Assembly: GCF_900105255.1 (NCBI RefSeq)
Contig: NZ_LT629763.1
Coordinates: 806,001 to 870,000, forward strand
DNA length: 64,000 nucleotides
Direction of reading: 5' to 3'
Source of the DNA: Halopseudomonas sabulinigri
Lineage (GTDB): Bacteria; Pseudomonadota; Gammaproteobacteria; Pseudomonadales; Pseudomonadaceae
The notes beneath the pieces are model-generated. The model was not told the DNA's origin and did not search any database. It saw only the letters and a list, made by a program, of their open reading frames with translations. Positions 56,762 to 64,000 of the stretch are shown here, in pieces. Position 1 is the stretch's first letter. The number at the start of each line of letters is the position of its first letter. The translations under genes were made by a program, and so were the position numbers.

Positions 56762-58683
56762 GTTTTCTGCAACACGGCACCATATTCAGCCGGCTGATCC
56801 TCATTGCCACCTTGCCCGTACTGCTCATGGGGGTCGTGGGCTTTACCTTCCTGACCAGCGAACGCTTGGATGACGTCAACCGTGAACTGCAGCTGACCGG
56901 TCAGTTGATTGCCGACCAGTTGGCACCGGCGGCGGAATACGGCGTGATCAGCGGCAACCTGCGCACGCTGGAAAGTCTGGTCCAGGGCGCCCTGAACATG
57001 CCGCATGTGCGCTACGTACAGGTCTTCGACAACGCCGGCCTGCCCCTGCTGATGCTCAGCAAGGACGACATTGAGACCGGTCCGGGATTACAGGTGTTCG
57101 TCGCCGACATCATGCGCCAGCGGATTCCGCTACAAAACGAGCTTTTCCTGCTTGATGCGCCGGCCGCCGCAGATGACGAGGGTGAGCTGCGGTATCTGGG
57201 GCAGGTACACGTCGGCCTGAGCAACGAGGCCTTCGTTGAGCGGCAGCGCGTCATCCTGATGAAAACCCTGGGGCTGGCAACCCTGGTGCTGGTCGCCACG
57301 CTGTTTCTGGCCATACGCCTGGCCCGCGCACTGGCCAACCCCATGGCACGCATGGGCATCGCAGTACACAAGTTGCAGGAAGGCCAGTTGAGTACCCGGC
57401 TGGAGGTCGACGATCAACATGAGATCGGCCAGTTGATGAGCAATATCAACAGCCTCGCCGCCACCCTTGAGCGCTCCAGCCAGCAGCAGCAGCAGGCGAT
57501 GCAACAGTTGGTCAGCGCGCGCGAGGAGGCCGAGGCCGCCAACCGCGCCAAATCCGAGTTCCTGGCCATGATGAGCCACGAACTGCGCACCCCCATGAAC
57601 GGCGTGCTCGGTATGCTGCAGCTGCTGGAGACCACCGAGTTGAGCAGCGAACAGAGCGAGTATGTGCATATCGCCGGCGAGTCCACCGACCACCTGCTCA
57701 AGGTGATCAACGACATTCTCGACTTCTCGCGCATTGAACGTGGAGCCCTGGAGCTGGAAAAAATCCCCTTCAACCTGCCGCAGCTGATCAGCTCGTCGGT
57801 GAATGTGTTTGAACACACCGCTCGGCAAAAGGGCCTGCAGTTGATAACGCGCCTGCACGGTGACCGGCAATGGTCCGAGGTATTGGGCGACCCCACGCGG
57901 ATTCGTCAGATTCTGGTCAACCTAATCGGCAATGCGCTCAAGTTCACTGAAGAGGGTAACGTCACCGTGGTTGCCAACTGGCACCTCTCCGGCAGCGACC
58001 GTCTGTGGTTCGAATGCGAGGTCTCCGACACCGGCATCGGTATAGCCCCGGAGCGCCTGGAAAGCATGTTCGATGCATTCCAGCAGGCCGATTCCAGCAC
58101 CTCACGCCGCTTCGGCGGCACCGGGCTGGGGTTATCAATCGCGCGCACCTTTGTGCAGAAAATGGGCGGTGAGCTGATTGCCCGCAGCACCGAAGGCCAG
58201 GGCTCACGCTTCACCTTCACCATTCCGCTTGAGATCGGGGATAACCAGCGTCCGCAGCAGGATGAAGCGCAACCCATACAGGGCCGCCGCAATGACAAGC
58301 CGCTGCTGTTGGTCGAGGACAACCCGGTCAATCAGATGGTAATTGAAGGCATGCTGCACAGCTTCGGCATGACCGTCGAGATCGCGGGCACTGGAGAACA
58401 GGCACTGCAACTGCTGGCCCACCAGCCGGACCGTTATGCCGTCATTCTGATGGACATACATCTGCCCGATACCGACGGCCTGGCCGTCTGCCGCCGTTAC
58501 CACGAGCTATGCAGCGCGCAACTACGCGCTCCTATCCCGTGTATCGCGCTGACGGCCAGCGCTTTCGACATGGACCGGCGGCACAGCGAAGAAGCGGGCA
58601 TGCAGGATTTTCTCAGCAAACCCATCAGCCGCCAGGCGTTACTCAAGGCATTGAACCGCTGGATGCAAACCGCAGATCATTGA
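56758..58683 (+). CDS. Hybrid sensor histidine kinase, PA1611-like (signalling operon 2)
   Basis: The 641-residue kinase has a membrane helix (about 15-35), a periplasmic region (about 36-160), a second helix (about 165-188) and a HAMP linker. The DHp carries His274 in [13 protein letters not shown] and the ATPase domain follows (about 390-500). A C-terminal receiver has Asp566 in [13 protein letters not shown] and the Lys in FLSKPIS. Its place beside gpsA and fabA/fabB fits P. aeruginosa PA1611, a hybrid kinase reported to interact with RetS. Phosphotransfer to a separate Hpt protein is expected. It overlaps the previous gene by 4 bases. Confidence 0.92.
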   Translation: MSFLQHGTIFSRLILIATLPVLLMGVVGFTFLTSERLDDVNRELQLTGQLIADQLAPAAEYGVISGNLRTLESLVQGALNMPHVRYVQVFDNAGLPLLMLSKDDIETGPGLQVFVADIMRQRIPLQNELFLLDAPAAADDEGELRYLGQVHVGLSNEAFVERQRVILMKTLGLATLVLVATLFLAIRLARALANPMARMGIAVHKLQEGQLSTRLEVDDQHEIGQLMSNINSLAATLERSSQQQQQAMQQLVSAREEAEAANRAKSEFLAMMSHELRTPMNGVLGMLQLLETTELSSEQSEYVHIAGESTDHLLKVINDILDFSRIERGALELEKIPFNLPQLISSSVNVFEHTARQKGLQLITRLHGDRQWSEVLGDPTRIRQILVNLIGNALKFTEEGNVTVVANWHLSGSDRLWFECEVSDTGIGIAPERLESMFDAFQQADSSTSRRFGGTGLGLSIARTFVQKMGGELIARSTEGQGSRFTFTIPLEIGDNQRPQQDEAQPIQGRRNDKPLLLVEDNPVNQMVIEGMLHSFGMTVEIAGTGEQALQLLAHQPDRYAVILMDIHLPDTDGLAVCRRYHELCSAQLRAPIPCIALTASAFDMDRRHSEEAGMQDFLSKPISRQALLKALNRWMQTADH

Positions 58684-58794
58684 TCAGGTTGATCCAGTAC
58701 CATTCTGCTTTGCGGCAACGACGGTAGACGCTGGATTCAGCTGCCCAATATCGCGACACTAGGGCTCGTTTTTTTCAGCCCCGGTCACATCCGC

Positions 58795-58809
58795 CACTGC
58801 AGCGCAGTG
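58795..58809. repeat. Hairpin upstream of the acyl-CoA ligase gene
   Basis: CACTGC / GCAGTG with a 3-base loop, 50 bases before the ligase start. It is short and has no T-run. The rest of this 176-base gap shows only a T7 run near 58770. Confidence 0.3.
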
Positions 58810-58859
58810 GGCACGGTGATGCGGGGCCTGTCCCGGTCCAGTTATGCGAGCGTAAAACA

Positions 58860-60413
58860 ATGCCAACTATCACCCTGGAAACCCCTTACAGCACCCTTCC
58901 CGAGCTGATCGCCCAGCACGCCCGCGAGCGTGGCGACCACCCTGCCCTGATGCAGGAGAGCGAGAGCCTTAATTACCGCGAGCTGGACGCGCAGGCCGAC
59001 CAAGTCGCTGCTGCCCTGCAACGTGACGGGGTAAAACCGGGTGAAGCCGTTGCCGTGTGTGCCGCCAACTCGATCAACTATTCGGTGCTCTTTGTCGGCG
59101 CGTTGCGTGCCGGTGCGGTGGTTGCTCCACTGGCGCCCTCATCCACACCGGAAAGCCTGCTTGGCATGCTGGCCGACTCGGCCGCCAAACTGTTCTTCGT
59201 CGACGCCGCCGTGCGTGATGCCATCAGCGGCGTGCGCGAGCGCATCAGCGCCCCGCTATACAGCCTGGACGACAGCACCGGCGAGCCGGGTTTCAGCAGC
59301 TGGCTGGCCAAGGGCACGCCGGCAGCCGTCACCCTCGCGCCGGAGCACGTGTTCAACATCATCTATTCATCGGGCACCACCGGCGAGCCCAAGGGTATCG
59401 TGCAGTCGCACGGCATGCGTTGGGCACACATCCAGCGAGCGCTGGTGTTCAGCTATGGGCCAGACAGTCGCACACTGATCTCCACCCCGCTGTACTCCAA
59501 CACCACCCTGGTGTCCTTCCTGCCCACGCTGGGTCTCGGTGGCACCGTGGTATTGATGGCGAAGTTTGACGCCGCGCGCTATCTGGCCCTGGCCGAGCAG
59601 CACAAGGTAACTCACACCATGCTGGTGCCGGTGCAGTATCAGCGCATCATGGCGCGCGAGGATTTCGACAGCTACGACCTCTCCAGCTTCATCATGAAGT
59701 TCAGCACCAGCGCGCCCTTCCACGCCGCGCTCAAGGCGGACATTCTGCAGCGCTGGCCGGGTGGCCTGGTCGAGTTCTACGGTATGACGGAAGGCGGCGG
59801 ATCCTGCATTCTGCCGGCCCACTTGCATCCGACCAAACTGGGTACTGTGGGCATGCCCTCAGAGGGGCACGATATGCGCGTAATTGATGAAGATGGCGTG
59901 GAACTGCCCCGGGGTGAGATCGGCGAAGTGGTAGGCAACTCTCCTGCCATGATGACCGGCTACCTCAACAAGCCGGAAAAAACCGCCGAAGCCGAATGGT
60001 ATGACAGTACCGGCAAGCGCTTTATCCGCACCGGCGACGTGGGCCGTTTTGACGAAGAAGGCTTTCTGACCCTGATGGATCGCAAGAAAGACATGATCAT
60101 CAGCGGTGGCTTCAATATCTATCCCAGTGACCTAGAAGCCGAGCTGCGCCAGCACAGCGACCTGCAGGACGTCACCGTCGTCGGCGTCGCCTCCACCAGT
60201 TGGGGCGAAACCCCGGTCGGCTATGTGGTAGCCAAGCCCGGTGTTCAGGTCAGCGCCGAGGCGGTGCAGGCGTGGTTCAACGAGCGTGTGGGCAAGACCC
60301 AGCGGCTGAACCGCGTAATCATCACCGACGAGCTGCCACGCAGCGCCATTGGCAAGGTGTTGAAGCGCGAGCTGCGCGATCAGTTCCAGGCCGAGTTCGG
60401 TGTCCTTGCCTGA
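58860..60413 (+). CDS. AMP-binding acyl/aryl-CoA ligase-like enzyme
   Basis: The 517-residue class I adenylate-forming enzyme has IIYSSGTTGEPKG, EFYGMTEGGG, RTGDVGRFDEEGFL, KDMIISGGFNIYPSDLE and the C-terminal catalytic Lys in SAIGKVLKRELR. It is of the fatty-acid/4-coumarate ligase type. Position between the kinase and fabA suggests a role in acyl metabolism, but I know of no such gene at this place in P. aeruginosa, so it may be an insertion. A stem without T-run follows at 60456-60486. Confidence 0.88.
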   Translation: MPTITLETPYSTLPELIAQHARERGDHPALMQESESLNYRELDAQADQVAAALQRDGVKPGEAVAVCAANSINYSVLFVGALRAGAVVAPLAPSSTPESLLGMLADSAAKLFFVDAAVRDAISGVRERISAPLYSLDDSTGEPGFSSWLAKGTPAAVTLAPEHVFNIIYSSGTTGEPKGIVQSHGMRWAHIQRALVFSYGPDSRTLISTPLYSNTTLVSFLPTLGLGGTVVLMAKFDAARYLALAEQHKVTHTMLVPVQYQRIMAREDFDSYDLSSFIMKFSTSAPFHAALKADILQRWPGGLVEFYGMTEGGGSCILPAHLHPTKLGTVGMPSEGHDMRVIDEDGVELPRGEIGEVVGNSPAMMTGYLNKPEKTAEAEWYDSTGKRFIRTGDVGRFDEEGFLTLMDRKKDMIISGGFNIYPSDLEAELRQHSDLQDVTVVGVASTSWGETPVGYVVAKPGVQVSAEAVQAWFNERVGKTQRLNRVIITDELPRSAIGKVLKRELRDQFQAEFGVLA

Positions 60414-60796
60414 TTGGTACCCGCCACATCCTGCCTGCGCGGTATTGACGCGCCACCCCGAGGACACAGAACCTTTGTCCTCGGGGGCCATCGCGGGTAT
60501 CCTCAACGCCTCGTTGCACAGTTAAGAGCGACAGTTGTGACTTTATCGTCAGGCGAGCAGTCTGACCTTACGCTGGCCCGATAGCGCCAGGAAGCATCTG
60601 AAAACGCTGCAACATGAGAGCAAAAGAACAAGAGTCCTGATTGAAATTTCTTTTATTTCATACAAATAAAGCAATTTCTTAACACAGGATCTACTACTGT
60701 TGGCTTCTCACAGCGCGCTTTTTCAGATGTTGCCTGAAAATCAGGTCAAGCCGAATTAACAGCGCCCCACTATTCAGGGGAAGAGCAGGAGCCTCT
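60414..60796 (+). promoter_or_regulatory. fabA upstream region with two inverted repeats
   Basis: This 383-base gap has no gene. It contains the ligase hairpin (60456-60486) and two inverted repeats with 7-base spacers, TGAAAT/ATTTCA (60642-60660) and TTTTCAG/CTGAAAA (60720-60740). The fabAB promoter should lie in the A+T-rich part (about 60640-60690). A good AGGAG precedes the fabA ATG. The dyads could be operators of an unsaturated-fatty-acid regulator, but I cannot match a known box. Confidence 0.4.
60456..60486 (+). terminator. Terminator-like hairpin after the ligase gene
   Basis: Perfect 11-bp stem (CCCCGAGGACA / TGTCCTCGGGG, 9-base loop), 43 bases past the ligase stop, but without a T-tract. 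It may terminate weakly or stabilise the message end. Confidence 0.5.
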
Positions 60797-61312
60797 ATGA
60801 CACAACAAAATGCGTATTCCCGGGAAGAGCTGCTCAAATGCAGCCGTGGCGAAATGTTTGGCCCCGGTAACGCACAACTCCCCGCCCCCAACATGCTGAT
60901 GATGGATCGCATCGTGCACATCAGCCAGACCGGCGGCAAATACGGCAAGGGCGAGATTGTCGCCGAGCTGGATATCACTCCTGATCTCTGGTTCTTTGCC
61001 TGTCATTTTGAAGGCGACCCCGTCATGCCGGGTTGTCTGGGCCTCGACGCCATGTGGCAGCTGGTTGGCTTTCACCTTGGCTGGCTGGGCTACGAAGGCC
61101 GTGGCCGCGCGCTGGGCTCCGGCGAGGTCAAGTTCTTTGGCCAGGTACTACCCACCGCCAAGAAAGTCACTTACACGATTCACATCAAACGTACCATCAA
61201 CCGCGCCCTGACCCTCGGTATTGCCGACGGCAGCATGGCTGTTGATGGCCGCGAGATCTACAGCGCCGAAGGTCTGCGCGTAGGTCTGTTTACTTCTACC
61301 GACAGCTTCTGA
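60797..61312 (+). CDS. fabA: 3-hydroxydecanoyl-ACP dehydratase/isomerase
   Basis: FabA dehydrates 3-hydroxyacyl-ACP and isomerises the C10 product to cis-3, starting unsaturated fatty acid synthesis. The 171-residue protein has catalytic His70 in [14 protein letters not shown] and Asp84 in GLDAMWQL, at the same positions as in E. coli. fabB follows 11 bases downstream, giving the classic fabAB operon. Confidence 0.98.
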   Translation: MTQQNAYSREELLKCSRGEMFGPGNAQLPAPNMLMMDRIVHISQTGGKYGKGEIVAELDITPDLWFFACHFEGDPVMPGCLGLDAMWQLVGFHLGWLGYEGRGRALGSGEVKFFGQVLPTAKKVTYTIHIKRTINRALTLGIADGSMAVDGREIYSAEGLRVGLFTSTDSF

Positions 61313-61323
61313 GGATCATCACT

Positions 61324-62541
61324 ATGCGTCGCGTCGTGATTACCGGCATGGGCATTGTTTCCTGCCTTGGCCAAGATCTGGAAAGCGTGGCCGCCAGCCT
61401 CAAGGCCGGCAAGCCAGGCATTCGCTTCAACCCCTCGTACGCAGAAATGGGCCTGCGCAGCCACGTTTCCGGCTCCGTCGATATTGACCTTGAAGCCGCG
61501 ATCGACCGCAAGGTCAAGCGCTTCATGGGCGATGCCGCAGCCTATGCCTACCTGTCCATGCAACAGGCTATCGCTGACGCCGGCCTGAGCGACGAGCAGG
61601 TCAGCAACGTGCGCACCGGCCTGGTGGCCGGCAGCGGCGGCGCCTCCACGTTGAACCAGATGGAAGCCATCGACATTCTGCGCGAGAAAGGCGTCAAGAA
61701 GATCGGGCCATACCGTGTGCCCCGCACCATGGGCAGCACCGTGTCCGCCTGCCTGGCCACACCGTTCAAGATCAAGGGTGTGAACTACTCGATTTCTTCT
61801 GCCTGCGCCACCAGTGCCCATTGTATTGGTCACGCTGCAGAGCTGATTCAGCTGGGCAAACAGGACATCGTATTTGCCGGCGGCGGCGAAGAAGAGCACT
61901 GGTCTCAGACCATGCTGTTCGATGCCATGGGCGCTCTCTCCACCCAGTACAACGAGACTCCGGAAAAAGCTTCGCGCGCCTACGACAGCAAGCGTGACGG
62001 CTTTGTCATCGCTGGCGGCGGCGGCATGGTCGTGGTCGAAGAGCTGGAACACGCGTTGGCGCGTGGTGCCAAGATTTACGGTGAAGTGGTCGGTTACGGT
62101 GCTACCTCCGACGGTTACGACATGGTCGCCCCGAGTGGTGAAGGCGCAGTGCGCTGCATGCAGCAGGCGCTCGCGACCGTTGACGGTGCCATCGAGTATC
62201 TCAACACCCACGGTACTTCAACGCCGGTGGGCGATGTCGCCGAACTCAAGGCAATCCGTGAAGTGTTTGGCGACAAGGCGCCCAAGATCAGCTCCACCAA
62301 GAGCCTCTCGGGTCACTCGCTGGGCGCTGCCGGTGTGCAGGAGGCGATTTACTGCCTGCTGATGCTGCGGGACAACTTCCTGGTGGCCTCGGCCAACATT
62401 GAAGAGCTGGACGAAAACGCCGGCGATCTGCCAATTCTGCGTGAACGCCTGGACCAGGCGGTTGATCTGGTGATGTCCAACAGCTTCGGCTTTGGCGGCA
62501 CCAACGCCACACTGATCATGAAGCGCTGGAACGCTGCCTGA
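61324..62541 (+). CDS. fabB: 3-oxoacyl-ACP synthase I
   Basis: FabB elongates the cis-unsaturated acyl-ACP made by FabA. The 405-residue condensing enzyme has catalytic Cys161 in [12 protein letters not shown], the first histidine in [11 protein letters not shown] and the second in SGHSLGAAG, giving a complete Cys-His-His set. It ends 10 bases before a strong terminator. Confidence 0.98.
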   Translation: MRRVVITGMGIVSCLGQDLESVAASLKAGKPGIRFNPSYAEMGLRSHVSGSVDIDLEAAIDRKVKRFMGDAAAYAYLSMQQAIADAGLSDEQVSNVRTGLVAGSGGASTLNQMEAIDILREKGVKKIGPYRVPRTMGSTVSACLATPFKIKGVNYSISSACATSAHCIGHAAELIQLGKQDIVFAGGGEEEHWSQTMLFDAMGALSTQYNETPEKASRAYDSKRDGFVIAGGGGMVVVEELEHALARGAKIYGEVVGYGATSDGYDMVAPSGEGAVRCMQQALATVDGAIEYLNTHGTSTPVGDVAELKAIREVFGDKAPKISSTKSLSGHSLGAAGVQEAIYCLLMLRDNFLVASANIEELDENAGDLPILRERLDQAVDLVMSNSFGFGGTNATLIMKRWNAA

Positions 62542-62550
62542 TTTCAGGCA

Positions 62551-62588
62551 GTAATAAAAAACGCCGCATCTGCGGCGTTTTTTATTAC
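62551..62588. terminator. Bidirectional terminator between fabB and the Bcr/CflA gene
   Basis: Perfect 18-bp stem with arms 62551-62568 and 62571-62588 and a 2-base loop. A-runs and T-runs on both sides make it work in both directions for the convergent genes. Confidence 0.93.
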
Positions 62589-62602
62589 CTGCGCACGACC
62601 GA

Positions 62603-63799
62603 TCAGGATGACCAGCTGGGCTGCGGCGCATTCGCTGAAGCACGCCGCGCCAACAGCGCCATGATGACCGTCACCAGGCCACAGCTGGCCATCACCAAAG
62701 CCATGGGCACATTGCTGCCATCGTGCAGCCAACCCACAGCGGCGGAGGTCGGACCGGCAATCGCGAATTGCATGGTCCCCATCAACGCCGAGGCCACTCC
62801 GGCCTGATGCCCATGACCGGCCAGCGCACAGGCCGAGGCGTTGGGAATCACCAGCGAAATCACCGCTACGCTGCAAAACAGCGGCGGCAGGAACAACCAG
62901 ATGCTGGGCGAATGCGACAAGGCTACCAGCAGCAGCGAGGCCGTCGCGGCGAGATAAACCGCCGTAGTGCCCTTGAGCAGATTCAGTGGCGTGTGCCGGC
63001 GCAACAGGCGGCTATTGAACTGGGCAAAAAGAATAAATCCCGCCGCGTTGGTGCCGAACAGCCAGGCGTAATGATCCACGCTCAGACCGTACAGCTCGAT
63101 GAAGATATAGGGCGAGCCGGCGATGTAGGCAAACATCCCGGCCATCGCCACGCCGCCGGTCAGTGAGTGGAACATGAACACCGGCTCGCGCAGCAAACCA
63201 AGGTAGCGCCCCAGCGCGCTGCTCAGCTTTGATGCGGGCACATTATCTGGCAAGGTCTCCGGCAGGAAGAAGTAGACCGCCAGTGCAAAGAGCGCAGAGA
63301 AGGCGGTCAGAAACCAGAATATCGAGGGCCAACCCGCCACCTTGAGCATAGCCCCGCCCAGCAGGGGCGCGAGGATCGGCGCTACCCCCATGATCAGCAT
63401 CAGCTGAGAGAAGGCCTTGGCAGCATCAATCGGAGCACACAGGTCGCGCACCACCGCGCGGGTGACCACCATGCCCGCGCAACCACCCAGCGCCTGGACA
63501 AAACGCGCTGTCAGCAGCCACTCGAGCGTAGGTGCCATGGCGCAGGCGAAGGACGCCAGACAGAACAGCAAGACGCCGACCAGCAAGGGCTTGCGGCGGC
63601 CAAACCGGTCCGCCAGCGGGCCATACAGCAACTGACCACTGGCCAGACCGAGGAAGTAGACAGACAGACTCAGTTGCACCTGCTCAGCGTCCGCGCTCAG
63701 CGCTGCGCCAATGGCCGGGAACGCCGGCAGATACATATCAATGGCCAACGGGCCGAAGGCGCTCAGCGCGCCAAGAATGAGCAAAATATAGAAAGGCAT
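62603..63799 (-). CDS. Bcr/CflA-type MFS drug efflux transporter
   Basis: The 398-residue protein has 12 hydrophobic helices and the Bcr/CflA signatures AFGPLAIDMYLPAFPAIGA (helix 1), GQLLYGPLADRFGRRKPLL (loop 2-3) and RFVQALGGCAGMVVTRAVVRD. The family exports bicyclomycin, chloramphenicol, sulfonamides and other compounds. The substrate is not predictable. It starts at 63799 and converges on fabB. Nothing gene-like lies between it and the window end at 64000. Confidence 0.9.
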   Translation of the reverse strand: MPFYILLILGALSAFGPLAIDMYLPAFPAIGAALSADAEQVQLSLSVYFLGLASGQLLYGPLADRFGRRKPLLVGVLLFCLASFACAMAPTLEWLLTARFVQALGGCAGMVVTRAVVRDLCAPIDAAKAFSQLMLIMGVAPILAPLLGGAMLKVAGWPSIFWFLTAFSALFALAVYFFLPETLPDNVPASKLSSALGRYLGLLREPVFMFHSLTGGVAMAGMFAYIAGSPYIFIELYGLSVDHYAWLFGTNAAGFILFAQFNSRLLRRHTPLNLLKGTTAVYLAATASLLLVALSHSPSIWLFLPPLFCSVAVISLVIPNASACALAGHGHQAGVASALMGTMQFAIAGPTSAAVGWLHDGSNVPMALVMASCGLVTVIMALLARRASANAPQPSWSS

Positions 63800-64000
63800 T
63801 CAGGTATCCATCAGAGCCGCACGCCACGCCTGGTGACACAGCAGCTATCTGGTGCGTAGCACCAGTGAAAAGAAAGGAACGAGATCAGCTTAGATATCGA
63901 TTGCGCATGATGCCAGAAAACCCCTGCACTGCGGGGGAACAGATTGTTGCCACAATGAGTCTGAAAGCCATATAGCGCCGCGGCCGCCCATAGCCAGCAG

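Noticed and set aside
61258..62211. 317-codon minus-strand frame opposite fabB
   Set aside because: fabB is unmistakable with its full Cys-His-His set; the antisense frame is a high-G+C shadow.

Overview
This window is a 64 kb piece of a gammaproteobacterial chromosome, most probably from the family Pseudomonadaceae. The evidence is gene order: accD, trpF, truA, fimV, a second asd-like gene, asd, leuB, leuD, leuC and a divergent LysR gene are arranged as in Pseudomonas. So are finR/fpr, smrB/prmB/aroC, selD/mnmH, and gpsA next to a receptor/periplasmic/kinase cluster and fabA-fabB. A marine lineage such as Halopseudomonas would fit, but I cannot prove the genus from sequence alone. Synteny statements about P. 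aeruginosa come from memory of its map, not from a search.

Layout. 1-13.1 kb (minus strand): accD (3' end off the window), trpA, trpB, trpF, truA, fimV, a catalytically dead asd homologue, asd, leuB, leuD, leuC. 13.3-18.3 kb (plus): a LysR regulator, a five-PAS GGDEF-EAL protein and a glycine-zipper protein. 18.4-20.1 kb: divergent finR/fpr. 20.2-26.6 kb: a small membrane protein, a degenerate acireductone dioxygenase homologue, an MFS transporter, aroC, a TauE/SafE permease, a tail-anchored protein of unknown function, prmB and smrB. 26.9-28.0 kb: an IS110-family element (IS1111 type). 28.0-29.3 kb: three A+T-rich small genes. 29.4-36.5 kb: a signalling locus. 36.6-38.1 kb: a cassette-like patch. 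38.2-53.5 kb (mostly minus): an outer-membrane barrel protein, an SDR, mnmH, selD, a patatin, a penicillin-acylase-type Ntn hydrolase (plus), a DUF4892 protein, an alpha/beta hydrolase, a hotdog thioesterase, an acyl-CoA ligase, sixA, a DUF4389 protein and gpsA. 53.6-58.7 kb (plus): a second receptor/periplasmic protein/kinase operon. 58.9-62.5 kb (plus): an acyl-CoA ligase, fabA and fabB, then a shared terminator and a convergent Bcr/CflA transporter.

The most notable content is signal transduction. Two separate operons each pair a TonB-receptor-like outer-membrane protein with a small periplasmic protein and a membrane histidine kinase. The first (29.4-36.5 kb) also has two response regulators with near-identical receiver cores. 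One ends in a GGDEF diguanylate cyclase; the other is a sigma-54 AAA+ activator with an unusual winged-helix-like C-terminus. A good sigma-54 promoter match and three copies of an 8-bp repeat lie in the divergent intergenic region, just where that activator would act. The second (53.6-58.7 kb) corresponds in position to the P. aeruginosa PA1613-PA1612-PA1611 cluster. With the GGDEF-EAL protein at 14.4 kb, the window is rich in c-di-GMP and phosphorelay output.

The rest is mainly core metabolism: Trp and Leu biosynthesis, the lysine/threonine branch, chorismate, unsaturated fatty acids, glycerol-3-phosphate and selenouridine. I saw no tRNA, rRNA, CRISPR array, prophage or recognisable defence system.
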